Positions 1 through 9,344 of a DNA stretch of 64,000 nucleotides are shown here, piece by piece; positions within the stretch are counted from its first letter, which is position 1; the number at the start of each line of letters is the position of its first letter. This stretch comes from Sciurus carolinensis (Eukaryota; Chordata; Mammalia; Rodentia; Sciuridae): NCBI RefSeq assembly GCF_902686445.1, contig NW_025920104.1:5146001-5210000 (forward strand), written 5' to 3'. The notes under the pieces were generated by a model that made no database searches, was not told the DNA's origin, and was given only the letters and a program-made list of their open reading frames with translations. The position numbers and the translations under genes were made by a program.

Positions 1-480
1 TTCTGTGGCCCGGGCTACTCTTGGGTGGACCCCAAAGGTTCCTTCTCCAGACTCCCCCTCCCGACCACCCTAAAGGGTATCCAGGGTGATTGGTTGATGA
101 ATGGCACTGAGAGAAAGTGCCAATTACCTTTGCCTCTGTATGGACCATATAGCACTCCCCAGCACATACACTCCCTCCTGGGTGCTCCCCTACCCTTGCT
201 GGTCAGACATCAGATATTCAAACTGTAGGATTAAGGCCTGGGATGATTAGTATGAAAATGCCCTGGTTCCCTTTGTTCGCATAGTTAGCCTGTCATTAGT
301 CTATCTAGAGTCTCCTCTTTACTGTTCCTGTGCTTAAATGTGCTCACTATGTTCTCTTTAAGCTGAAAGAGGGAGGCATTTAAAAAAATCCTCCCATGAG
401 ACCCTCCAAGCAAAGGGCATTATCGCCTAACAACAAACAGATGTCTCCTCGCCCTCCAGAGACCTAGGCAGGAAGACCAA
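1..480 (+). other. ERV-A untranslated leader remnant
   Basis: Co-linear by eye with 37370-37830, the region between primer-binding site and gag in ERV-C. Shared landmarks are the blocks around GGGTGGACCCCAAAGGTTCC and TGCCTCTGTATGG. The short reading frame at 25-228 lies in this leader and is not credible as a gene. Confidence 0.7.
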
Positions 481-489
481 GGGGACCCT

Positions 490-960
490 CCCAACTTAAG
501 ACAGACAAAAAAATTCAGGGATGTTTTCAGAGTATTCTAATAAATATTGAGATGTTTCAAAACTTATGCCAAGTATTTGACTTCACCTGGGAAATTATGC
601 TATTAACCATCTAGAGCACAGGCAGTTCCCAGAAACCATCCTAACTGGGATTCAGAAACCATTCTAACTGGGATTCAAATAATGAGTAGGATGCCTAGAA
701 AAGTATATGAGGCCTCCAGGAATACCCTGCTATTTTCATGGAGAAACTCAGGAAGGCAATAAGAAAACACACCACTCTGAATCCATAAAGGGTCACCTAC
801 TTTTAAAGTATAAATTTATCATTCAGTCAGCCCCAAACATTTAGAGGAAATTACAAAAATTAGCATGTGACCCTGATCAATCCTTAGATGATCTCCAGCT
901 TGCAACTTCCATTTCTTAATAGAGATCAAAAAGAAAGAAAAGGAAGCATAAAGACAAGAA
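490..960 (+). pseudogene. ERV-A gag capsid remnant
   Basis: Matches the capsid part of the ERV-C gag at about 38645-39320, including the blocks around AATATTGAGATGTTTCAAAA, ATGGAGAAACTCAGG and CATTCAGTC. The upstream matrix-coding part is deleted, so leader sequence passes almost directly into capsid. Several stops and indels interrupt every frame. In the intact family this region forms the viral core shell; nothing functional is left here. Confidence 0.75.
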
Positions 961-962
961 AA

Positions 963-1343
963 AGGGCTTATTAAAGATCATTCAAAATGACAGAAACTTT
1001 TAACGCCTTGCAACCCATGCAATTCACCAATTTTAGGAGTTAAAAAGTAAACTGCCTAGTCCAAAACCTTAGAATAATGAAGCAGTAATCCCCCCTCCCC
1101 ATAGTTCTTACTGTTATCTGAAATTCCAGCAGCTGCTTGGTTTACTAAGTTAGATTTAAAAGACAGCTTTTTCTGTATATGCTAGACTCTGAATAGAATT
1201 TCTGTTTGCCTTTCAGGAACCAGATAATGTGTCTCAACTAACCTAGAGATGGTCCTCACCTGTTCAAACAAACCTTAGCTAAGGACTTAACAAGGTTCAG
1301 AGATAAAACATCTGTAATTTTTCTCATTATGTAAATGACATCT
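963..1343 (+). pseudogene. ERV-A pol remnant, 5' part of reverse transcriptase
   Basis: Begins at sequence equivalent to 40079 of ERV-C (AAGGGCTTATTAAAGATCAT) and runs to the equivalent of the catalytic Y-x-D-D region (GTAAATGACATCTT, compare 40593-40610). The nucleocapsid and protease between gag and this point are deleted. It ends abruptly at 1343, where ERV-B is inserted; the continuing reverse transcriptase sequence is found at 8718. Confidence 0.78.
1340..1343. repeat. Target-site duplication of ERV-B, left copy (ATCT)
   Basis: ATCT immediately precedes the 5' LTR and is repeated at 8714-8717 immediately after the 3' LTR. Joining the two flanks through one copy restores continuity with the ERV-C pol sequence around 40605. 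Four bases is the spacing usual for gammaretroviral integrases. Confidence 0.9.
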
Positions 1344-1749
1344 TGAAAAGACCCCTGTCCCACCAGCTCAGGCCTATTTTAAGAGAAAAAGAAAAATTAT
1401 TAACGGGGCATGTTAAAGGAATTTATCTGAAGATTTAGCTAAGAAAGAGGCAGGATAATTGGGAAAGTCAGAGGATGCCTGAACTAACCGGAGCTGATAA
1501 GCAGGAACTATAAAACTGTCCTGTAAAACTTCAGATACCAGATTCCTGACCAAGGACAGAGTAAATAGGATGAGATAACGAAGGACTGTAAATGGCAAAG
1601 TAAAATTATGGCTTGTGAAGCATGGCATCTTAAGTTCTGAGCCGCTCTATCCTTAACAAGGTTCCTTCTCGGGTCAGCTCCCCTAGCCTTCACAGATAAG
1701 GTGAGAGAAGTCTGAGTTTATACATTCTTTACCATTTTTTACGACCTGT

Positions 1750-1829
1750 GCTGCGGGCAATTAGGGAAAGCCTGTGTTTATGCAGGTGCGGAAGAGAGGG
1801 GCTGCGGGCAATTTGGGGAAGCCTGTGTC
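1750..1829 (+). promoter_or_regulatory. Direct repeats in ERV-B U3 (enhancer-like)
   Basis: The block CTGCGGGCAATT followed by GGGAAGCCTGTGT-like sequence occurs at about 1751 and again at 1802, a period of 51 bp. Duplicated U3 blocks act as enhancers in gammaretroviruses; activity here is inferred only from position. The same pair occurs in the 3' LTR at about 8330-8408. Confidence 0.6.
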
Positions 1830-1919
1830 TCCGCCTGTGTCTCTATCTTTCATCCCCCTCTCCAGTTAAAGTAAATTTATGGCTTCTCCAAGAATGTCTA
1901 AATGCTGGATTCAAAATAA

Positions 1920-1976
1920 CCAATAAGAAATCTGTTGCTTACCGCGCGTGAAAGCTGCCCCTTTACCCTATAAAAA
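1920..1976 (+). promoter_or_regulatory. ERV-B 5' LTR core promoter (CCAAT and TATA boxes)
   Basis: CCAAT at 1920-1924 lies 45 bp upstream of TATAAAAA at 1969-1976, the usual U3 spacing. Transcription would be expected to start about 25-30 bp further on, near 2000, defining the start of R. Confidence 0.75.
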
Positions 1977-2063
1977 ACCTGTACCCCAAAGCCCGGTGTG
2001 CCAGTTCACCGAAGCTCCGGCTGAGGTTTCGCTGAGCACCCGCAGGCGCCTGTGTAACATAAC

Positions 2064-2069
2064 AATAAA
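2064..2069 (+). promoter_or_regulatory. ERV-B 5' LTR poly(A) signal AATAAA
   Basis: AATAAA lies about 90 bp after the TATA box and about 70 bp before the LTR end, the normal R-region placement. In the 3' LTR the equivalent signal follows a slightly different sequence (TGTAATCAATAAA rather than TGTAACATAACAATAAA). Confidence 0.75.
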
Positions 2070-2140
2070 CTGCCTCTTGCTTTTGCAGCCAGTGATTACG
2101 TGAGTTCTTCCTTGGACAGGGGGTCTTAGGGTCTTTCATT

Positions 2141-2160
2141 AGGAGGTCCCACCGAGATTT
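2141..2160 (+). other. ERV-B primer-binding site, tRNA-Gln type
   Basis: Two bases after the LTR, AGGAGGTCCCACCGAGATTT is complementary to the 3' end of a mammalian tRNA-Gln (expected site TGGAGGTCCCACCGAGATTT), with the first base A instead of T. Glutamine primers are used by several rodent class I ERVs. ERV-C has the same primer class at 37012. Confidence 0.8.
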
Positions 2161-2208
2161 CCCCTCGACACGCCGAACCCCTGCCCGAGGAATGGCCAAA
2201 TACTCTGG

Positions 2209-2217
2209 GAGGTAAGT
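2209..2217 (+). promoter_or_regulatory. ERV-B major splice donor candidate
   Basis: GAG|GTAAGT, a near-consensus donor, about 70 bp after the LTR. This is where class I retroviruses place the donor for subgenomic RNA. With no env gene left, its use is uncertain. Confidence 0.55.
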
Positions 2218-2442
2218 TAAGCTGGCCAGCAGGGGGTTATTGTCTGTCTTTGTCTGTCTTGTGTAGTTGCTTTGTCTTGTTCATTCTGAAGCGCAGCGAT
2301 TGTACTTTGTAGGGGCACGCGTGTTCCATTTGTAGTTTGGGCAGTCTGAGAAGGAGTTGACGAACTCTGACTTCTCTCCTGCTACCCTGGGAGACATCCT
2401 AGGGGTTTAAAATTTGGCCAAGAACTCCCCAGTTCGTTGGCA

Positions 2443-2600
2443 CCTTTGAATACCTTTGGTTTTGAATGCTTTCGGGTTGTGCCGGAAGCGTTTTGAATTT
2501 GAATACCTCTGTTTTTGGATACTTTTGGGTCGTGCCGAAGCCGAAAGCGTTTTCAATTTGAATCCCTTTGCTTTTGAATACTTTCGGGTTAGAACGAAAG
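2443..2600 (+). repeat. Imperfect direct repeats in the ERV-B leader
   Basis: The block TTTTGAATGCTTTCGGGTT recurs in varied form at 2460, 2513 and 2572 (spacings 53 and 59 bp), with a weaker partial copy near 2443. Each unit pairs a T-rich stretch with a GAAAGCG-like block. It lies between splice donor and gag, where gammaretroviruses keep their dimerisation/packaging signals; that role is inferred. Confidence 0.6.
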
Positions 2601-2690
2601 CGCGCAGCGTTCCTCTCTTGTGGTTTTGTCTTTGTCTTGTGTCTTATTGTGTACTTTTCGTCACCTCCTTTTTTACATCTAGGAACAAAG

Positions 2691-2851
2691 ATGGGGCAAT
2701 CTATGGTGACCCCCCTGAGTCTCACCCTCGACCATTGGCAAGACGTTCGGAACTGTGCCGGCAACTTGTCGGTCGAGGTCAAAAAGAAGAAGTGAGTAAC
2801 CCTCTGCACTCTGAATGGCCAACCTTCAACGTAGGCTGGCCCAAAGAAGGG
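2691..2851 (+). pseudogene. gag: ERV-B gag: matrix N-terminal remnant
   Basis: An ATG at 2691 opens a 34-codon frame whose start reads [16 protein letters not shown], the hallmark N-terminus of gammaretroviral Gag (myristoylation glycine at position 2). A TGA stops it at 2793-2795. Recognisable matrix sequence (EWPTFNVGWP) then continues in another frame to about 2851, so the break is a frameshift, after which gag homology ends. A full matrix would be roughly four times longer. The start region may have been kept for its RNA packaging role rather than for protein. Confidence 0.88.
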
Positions 2852-3489
2852 TCTTTGCGACTCTGTCGCATTTGAGTGACTCTCACATCTGAGCAGCTTT
2901 TGTGCTGCATTCTGGCGACTTGTCGCTTCTGGTTAACTCTTGGCCCCATTTGGGCATTGTGTTGCGCCTGTGCAACTCTTTGATATAATTGGAAATTGTT
3001 TGTTTTTATTGACAAAGTACCAGCTAGCCAATTTTTGATTTAGCGTGCTACGTGTCTGTCTGTTTGTGTATTGTACTATATGGTCTTTACTCTTGCCTTC
3101 TATTAAATTCTTCATTGTGTTAATCCGATCTTAGGCTTAGGGATACTCATTGCAGGGTACTTTTACAGTCCTTCTCCTTGTTCCTGAGAGATTTGTTTAC
3201 TACAATCCCCCTAGGCAGAGAGCTCAGCAGCTCCATTCCTCAAAAGTAGTGAGAAATGATGTTTTGTGATCTTCTGCATTCAAACCTAACCTGATTTCTC
3301 AACCAGGAAGAAAAAGGGTTAAAAAGTCCTGGGTAATCCTCCCTCCCCTCTGCCTGGCCTTGCCAAAGCCTGCATTGGAATGTAAACTGCAGCAGTCTCA
3401 GCGGGAAGGGGGGGTAACCTGAAGAAAAGAAAAAAAGGTGTCCGTTTTAAACTTCTGGGCTGGTACCCAGAACTAACTTATTTTCTAGG
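2852..3489 (+). other. ERV-B interior of unknown origin
   Basis: About 640 bp between the gag remnant and the shared module, without a credible reading frame and not recognised elsewhere in the window. It includes a block of CTGTCGCATTTGAGTGACTC-type sequence and a G-run at 3408-3415. Either decayed retroviral sequence or captured DNA. Confidence 0.4.
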
Positions 3490-6400
3490 ATTCTTCGTTT
3501 GTTTTGTTTTTCTTTAATGCTGTATTTTTGAGCTCATAATTTTGATCCTGCATACCTAGGTTAATGATTTTTTTTTCTTTTTGATCAGTTCTATTTTTAT
3601 TCAACTAGAGTTTTTGAACATCTGTTACATTGCAATGGAGATAAAGTCACAAGGCCTTTGATTTTGTGTTATTTGTATGTCGTACTAATGTCATGTTTTG
3701 TCTGTATCAAAACTGAGCGCTCCTAAAATTAAAATTTAAAAATGGATCCAAATACTTTTATTCACGTGATTTAAAGGGTTCAATTCAAATTGGGTAAACT
3801 AATGAAAGTAAAATGTCTTTGAAAATAACTCACAAGTCTCTAGGTGGTCAAGCAAATAAAATATTGATGTTAATAAAATGTCTAATATCAATTGTTCCTA
3901 GGACTTTTCTTCAACAGGAAAGAGACAGCAAATACTGTTCAGGACACTTGCCTGCTTTCTTGGTTTTTACAGAATAAGTGAATTAGAGTTAACATGTATG
4001 GGACTACTCAAATGTGTTTGTTGGTGACATCTGATTAATTTGCAAAATTAAAATGCTCATTGTTAAATAACATCAGGTACTCTTAACTCCTCAAATTCCA
4101 TGGGGTATCGTACTTAAACATTATTGGTGTTTTCATAGGTTGGTAAATAAAAGGGTTTAAACTTGCTTTGTGTCATCACTAAACTAAAAACAAGGTTACT
4201 AAGAGTTATGTCCTAACAAGTGGAATTCTATATACAAAGGGTCCCAAAAGTTTCAACTGTGTTTCAATTAGAGTACTATAAACAACAAAATATTTAATCT
4301 TATTAAAATAGAGCAATTTATCTAAATTCAGAAATTTCATAAGAGTTGTTTCAGAATGTGAACAAAAAGGGGTCAACAGATAGGAAAGAGAAAATAAAAG
4401 GTTCTGGGTTTGAAAATGTATTTAATAAAAAGAAAAAAAATGTTTCTGGGTAAGAAAGTGCCTGCGTGATGGAATACATGAGGGTCTAAGTGCTAAGAAA
4501 GTCTGTGTGTAAGTAAAGGGCAAGTTTCAACAAGTCTGTGTGTAACTAAATTGGTTGTATGTATGTGAAACAGCTAAAGCTATTTAAGGTTTTTCCTAAG
4601 GTGAAATACTAATGTTCTGATATAAACCAAAGTTTAATCTACATGGTAAAATGACATGGTAAAATGGCAAGGATTTCTTAGAAACACTAATTTACTCTTA
4701 ACTTTGTGTCTATTAAGTTTTATTCTTTAGAACAATTAGTCTTAAAAATTGGGGTGTATACAATTATGGTTAAACAACTGTTAAAGTATTGTACTGTGTT
4801 ACAGAGTCTAAATTTTTCTTTAAAAACTAAATTTGGTAAGAAAAAAAGTGTCAAGGTAATTGTGAAATGGTTTCTAGTTGTATATTAAATGTGTTCATAT
4901 TTTCCAGGTATACAAGTTTTTAAAGCAGGAAATTTATCAAGCTGCTATTCTCCAGATTAAACTTGTCTGTAATAGTAATCTTAAACTTATAAAGAGTAAA
5001 TTTTAATTGGGGATTTATTTCTATCATTTAATGTTCTATTATGGGACATATTATCAGTAAGGTATATGTAAAATGGGTTACTTATTTCACTGAGATAAAA
5101 ATTTAAATGTAAATATACATCTAAGAGTTAGTGACAGCCTGATTTGTTTAAAGGTTCATATTGTAGAAGGTGAAAGCATTTTGCTACACAAAAGAAAAGT
5201 TAAAAGCTCTCTCAGCCTTTCTTTGATTGATTCCTGTTTTGGATATAATGTTAGACTGTGTTAACTAATGTTCATATGGACTCAGAAATCAATATATGTA
5301 AACTTCTTAAATTGACATTTAAGAAAGAGTATAATGCAGTATAGCAAAAATGGGACAACAATGACTGAGATTGGGGTCCCTGACTTCATGACTGTAGCAT
5401 GCCTGGTGCCTGGAAGTGTTCCTGTGTAGGAGCACAAGATGCCTAACTGCTGTGGCAGTAACCTCCCTGTGGAGGCTCTGTACAGGAGTCCTATCAGCTC
5501 TTACATTGATATCAGGCACACAGCTCTTGGGCAAAAAGAAATTGTTTTGCTAGATAACCAGTGTTTCATCAGTTCCCTTCTCTAGTTCCTGCCCACCTTA
5601 CAGTAACTTTGGACAGTGAACTTATTTGAGAGCTACACAGAGTTCCTAACATTGCACTTTGCAGTTGTGGGAAAAAGTTGCATAAATGGTCTAGTCTCTG
5701 TAACTCTCCTGAAAACAAAGAATAATGCTTACATAGTCTCTAAAATAATAAGACATGTATAAAGATTGCTAACATAACTCTTTAGGTCTGCATTTCCATC
5801 AGAGAATAGAGCTACATCTGATCTCAGCTTAATCTTCAAAATCTGTGTTTATAAACCTTTATTTTCTAATACTCCTTTGACCCTCACTGAACTCGAAAAT
5901 TTGGTCATGCTGGTCATGGCAAAAGGGGCAAAAATTAGTTGTAGGATTAGAACACTTAAAATCTGTAAAGAGTCACGCCTTACCTGAGATAAGGCTCTGC
6001 CTCCCACCTTACTGCATGTTAGAGTGACTCCAAGATAAGTCAGACTTCAGCTTATTTAAAGTTATAATCAAAGGATTGGTTTTTGTTGTAAAATTACTAT
6101 GATCTCAAATAGGGAATATAATGTGGTTCTCAGTCAAAATTCAAGATAGCTATTATACAAGCAGAATATATTTTTACTCTTGCTAATTTCATTTTGTGAA
6201 ACTGTTACCTGTTAATGTTTTGCAGAAGTAGCTGCTTCAAGAATATGCAACCTAGGTAACTTATGATAATAAGCCATCACCTAACAGATAGTGGTAACAG
6301 ATATCAGAACAGATAGTGGTAACTTCCAGAACTAATGCAGACTCCAGTTAGATAAAAGGGTAAATAACTGTAAAGTTATGGACATTAAAGTTAAAGCCCA

Positions 6401-7670
6401 GTACTCTCACTTTATGACTGGTGAAACTGGCTTGCTGGATGATTAAGATCAAACTTAGAGATTGGAATTAAATACAGAAGGCAAGATAGGCCAGTATTTG
6501 GATCTTTTGCCCTCAGTCAGCCTGAACCCAGGGAATAAGAGGACTTCTCTAAGGAGTGCTGCAACTCTGGGTCACACAACCTCCTGATCAAGGAGATTGT
6601 TGAGACTAGAGGATGAAAAATCACTCAGTGCATCTGCTGCAGAGGAGGGTCATGGAAAAAGGGAGATATCCCTTAATGCTTCCAAAGGAAGTCACCTCAT
6701 CAAGGAGACCCTGCCTAACCAATGGCACTGGTGGAGCTAAGAAGCTGCCCTTAAGTTCTCTACAAGTGGCCCCTGTGGGAACTCAGCTGACTCTTTAACA
6801 AGACAGGAACCAGGTCAATTTGACCAGCTTGATCTTAGACACCCAGCAAAACAGTGAAAACCAAAATATAGCCATTCTTGGGCATTTGAAATAATAATTA
6901 AATGTAACTTAAGATGTACACTTGTGTTAGTCCACTAGAATAAAGACTGGAAGCTACAAATGAAAGAAAGATTCTTCAGCAAATGTGCCTGATAACTATC
7001 AAGAGAAACTGCCAGAGTCAGAAGTTTTTAGTCAGTTTAAGGCCTGCAGACCTTCCTAAGCTACACAGGTAGACTTAATCTATGTTTGCTCATATGATTA
7101 CCTAGCCCTAAGTAACAGAAGTATAGAGCTCGCTACTAAACACAGGTTATACCAATAAAGGGATATTTTACAAAAATCAGATGACATTAAGTAGCTTAAC
7201 TATATTTTTTGGGATATCTATGACATTAAGAGTTAAATGTTGTGTTTACATTCCTGATAACCTGGACAATGTTAAAGTTCCCAAATAAAGGCCTTGTCCT
7301 TTCCAGCCTTTGCTAGGTCTAGTTATGGGAACAATTTCTCAGTTCTTCCACCTCCTGGTGAGAGATTGACTTCTGTCATTTTCATGATACTCAGTGGCAT
7401 GCTCCAGATGCTGCAACATTTACTTTGTACTAATTTCATTTCAGTACTCATGTCTTTTTGTTCTTCTATCATAGAAGCACCCACCCCCAGATGACTTTAC
7501 AACCTGCTCTTCCCCAACCAGACTTCTACCTTGGACCCCTCGATTGACCCGATTTTTAAAAAAGGAACTCCAAACTGCTTGCCCCTCACTGCCCCCTTTC
7601 AGCTTCGAAGCAGCCAGAACGACCGACGCCCCCTTTTCCTTAAAGCAGTTGGGAGCTCCTATAGCTAAAG
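3490..7670 (+). repeat. Non-coding AT-rich ERV module, copy 1 (inside ERV-B)
   Basis: Co-linear by eye with 9345-13400 in ERV-A. Strong anchors are at 3490-3800/9345-10170, 4440-5000/10800-11400, 5950-6500/11720-12260 and 6880-7500/12640-13220. Its start also matches 36228-36460 and its end 34405-35500. The last ~200 bp (from about 7480) match the env terminus of ERV-C near 44480-44600. No frame exceeds about 80 codons, so it is not simply decayed pol/env of ERV-C type. Copy 1 carries about 600 bp (5329-5935) missing from copy 2. Confidence 0.75.
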
Positions 7671-7678
7671 GGGGGGAA
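7666..7678 (+). other. Relict polypurine tract inside ERV-B
   Basis: CTAAAGGGGGGGAAAG sits at the position of the polypurine tract in ERV-A (13392-13406) and ERV-C (44655-44671) but is not followed by an LTR. It marks the right-hand junction where ERV-A-like interior ends and gammaretroviral env-tail sequence begins, supporting a recombinant origin. Confidence 0.55.
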
Positions 7679-7679
7679 A

Positions 7680-7906
7680 GAACTGAAGAACAAAGGAGGC
7701 TTTAACCTGTGAAAGATGTGGGGTGCGCTCACTTCTTGGGACTTTTGGAATATCAGCCATGGCCCCCTTCTCCCTGCCGGGAGAAGTCTGTATTATTCCC
7801 TTTAAACAATCCAAACTATGGTCCTTACTCAACAGTACCAAATGATTAAGCAAACTGATAACCGAGGCAGGATGGACAAATGGATTTAAGATTCTATCCA
7901 TGATAA
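7680..7906 (+). pseudogene. ERV-B env remnant: gammaretroviral transmembrane-subunit tail
   Basis: At 7818-7862 the + strand encodes a short stretch (VLTQQYQMIK) typical of the cytoplasmic tail end of gammaretroviral Env, just upstream of the polypurine tract where env normally ends. The flanking ~200 bp has stops and no other recognisable domain. Only the extreme 3' end of env survives, matching the survival of only the extreme 5' end of gag. Confidence 0.6.
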
Positions 7907-7921
7907 AGAAAAAGGGGGGAA
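7907..7921 (+). other. ERV-B polypurine tract
   Basis: AGAAAAAGGGGGGAA directly abuts the 3' LTR. This is the plus-strand primer site of reverse transcription and has the sequence usual in murine-leukaemia-type viruses. Confidence 0.9.
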
Positions 7922-8713
7922 TGAAAAGACCCCTGTCCCACCAGCTCAGGCCTATTTTAAGAGAAAAAGAAAAATTATTAACGGGGCATGTTAAAGGAAT
8001 TTATCTGAAGATTTAGCTAAGAAAGAGGCAGGATAATTGGGAAAGTCAGAGGATGCCTGAACTAACCGGAGTTGATAAGCAGGAACTATAAAACTGTCCT
8101 GTAAAACTTCAGATACCAGATTCCTGACCAAGGACAGAGTAAATAGGATGAGGTAACGAAGGACTGTAAATGGCAAAGTAAAATTATGGCTTGTGAAGCA
8201 TGGCATCTTAAGTTCTGAGCCGCTCTATCCTTAACAAGGTTCCTTCTCGGGTCAGCTCCCCTAGCCTTCACAGATAAGGTGAGAGAAGTCTGAGTTTATA
8301 CATTCTTTACCATTTTTTTACGACCTGTGCTGCGGGCAATTAGGGAAAGCCTGTGTTTATGCAGGTGCGGAAGAGAGGGGCTGCGGGCAATTTGGGGAAG
8401 CCTGTGTCTCCGCCTGTGTCTCTATCTTTCATCCCCCTCTCCAGTTAAAGTAAATTTATGGCTTCTCCAAGAATGTCTAAATGCTGGATTCAAAATAACC
8501 AATAAGAAATCTGTTGCTTACCGCGCGTGAAAGCTGCCCCTTTACCCTATAAAAAACCTGTACCCCAAAGCCCGGTGTGCCAGTTCACCGAAGCTCCGGC
8601 TGAGGTTTTACTGAGCACCCGCAGGTGCCTGTGTAATCAATAAACTGCCTCTTGCTTTTGCAGCCAGTGATTACGTGAGTTCTTCCTTGGACAGGGGGTC
8701 CTAGGGTCTTTCA
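7922..8713 (+). repeat. ERV-B 3' LTR
   Basis: 792 bp, the near-identical partner of 1344-2138, with the same start and end. It carries one extra T in the run before ACGACCTGTG, a short deletion before AATAAA, and a few substitutions. It is directly followed by the target duplication ATCT and then by ERV-A pol sequence. Confidence 0.93.
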
Positions 8714-8717
8714 ATCT
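8714..8717. repeat. Target-site duplication of ERV-B, right copy (ATCT)
   Basis: Second copy of the ATCT at 1340-1343, directly after the 3' LTR. Confidence 0.9.
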
Positions 8718-9080
8718 TTTATGTGCCTCCACCCAGGAGGAATATCATAAGGCCATTACATCGCTCCTAAACTTCTTACCTGATAGGAATTATAAGATCT
8801 CAAAGATAAAACTTAATTATACCATCAATAGGTTCAATACTGCTGAAAGATAGCCACCATAAAACAATATTCTTCCATAGGAATATCAAAAAGGGGCCTT
8901 ACTTCAAGCTCCTGTTCTCAGCTTACCTATGGAGCAAGACTTAACCTGTTTGTCTCTGAGGGGAAAATAAATCCTGGATAGGCAGCCGTAGGCAGCTCAA
9001 TAACCAATGACATGTACAGTGAGGAGATTAGCATAGTAGCTTCATTCTCAAAAGTAATTGAAAATAAGGTCTCATAATTT
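8718..9080 (+). pseudogene. ERV-A pol remnant, reverse transcriptase continuation
   Basis: Resumes at sequence equivalent to 40610 of ERV-C (CACCCAGGAGGAAT, then CTTAAACTTCTTA-like sequence) and reaches the equivalent of 40965-41075 (AAAAGGGGCC, CTTGTTTGTC) after an internal deletion. Stops and indels throughout. Homology fades after about 9080. Confidence 0.75.
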
Positions 9081-9344
9081 TCTTTGACATTCAAGTCTGT
9101 CCAGATAGAAATGGCTAAAATTTCCTAGGCACAAAGTTTCTGCTAAAACCTGTTAGTTCCTTCCAGATGTTAGTCAAGGCTTTCATTGAAATGTAAATAG
9201 AGGAAGCCTGAAGTCTGAGTAGGACAAAGGACTCAAACCCAAGGGAAAAAAAAAAAGTAAAAAGAGTCTTACCTGAACTCCAGCAAAAATAAATTTTATG
9301 GTACTTTACTAAAGTAATTAACAGCTGTATCATTTTTTTCAGAA

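Larger units (their letters stand above)
1344..2138 (+). repeat. ERV-B 5' LTR
   Basis: 795 bp, starting TGAAAAGACC and ending GGTCTTTCA, so the ends form the short inverted repeat typical of retroviral LTRs. By eye it differs from the 3' LTR (7922-8713) by about seven substitutions and two short indels, about 1%, implying a recent insertion. It contains a CCAAT box at 1920-1924, a TATA box at 1969-1976 and a poly(A) signal at 2064-2069. The reading frames inside it are recurrent in both LTRs only because the LTRs are copies. Confidence 0.93.
1344..8713 (+). mobile_element. ERV-B: complete chimeric, non-autonomous gammaretrovirus-like provirus
   Basis: A 7.37 kb provirus with two near-identical LTRs, a primer-binding site, a splice donor, a gag start, a long non-coding interior, a polypurine tract and a 4-bp target duplication. 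LTR ends (TGAAAAGACCCC ... GGGTCTTTCA), the polypurine tract (AGAAAAAGGGGGGAA) and the gag start are of murine-leukaemia-virus type. About 4.2 kb of the interior (3490-7670) is instead homologous to the non-coding module of ERV-A. No pol and almost no gag or env is present, so mobilisation would have needed proteins in trans. The architecture recalls rodent VL30-type elements; that comparison is inference. Confidence 0.9.

Noticed and set aside
1413..1693. Open frames repeated in both ERV-B LTRs (also at 7991-8271, 1748-1951 and 8327-8530)
   Set aside because: They recur only because the two LTRs are copies of one sequence; no protein motif is present.
2456..2875. 139-codon frame over the ERV-B leader as a glyco-gag-like extension
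   Set aside because: Its first part is made of the leader direct repeats and its end is the frameshifted gag segment; the frame does not enter gag in the correct phase at 2691.
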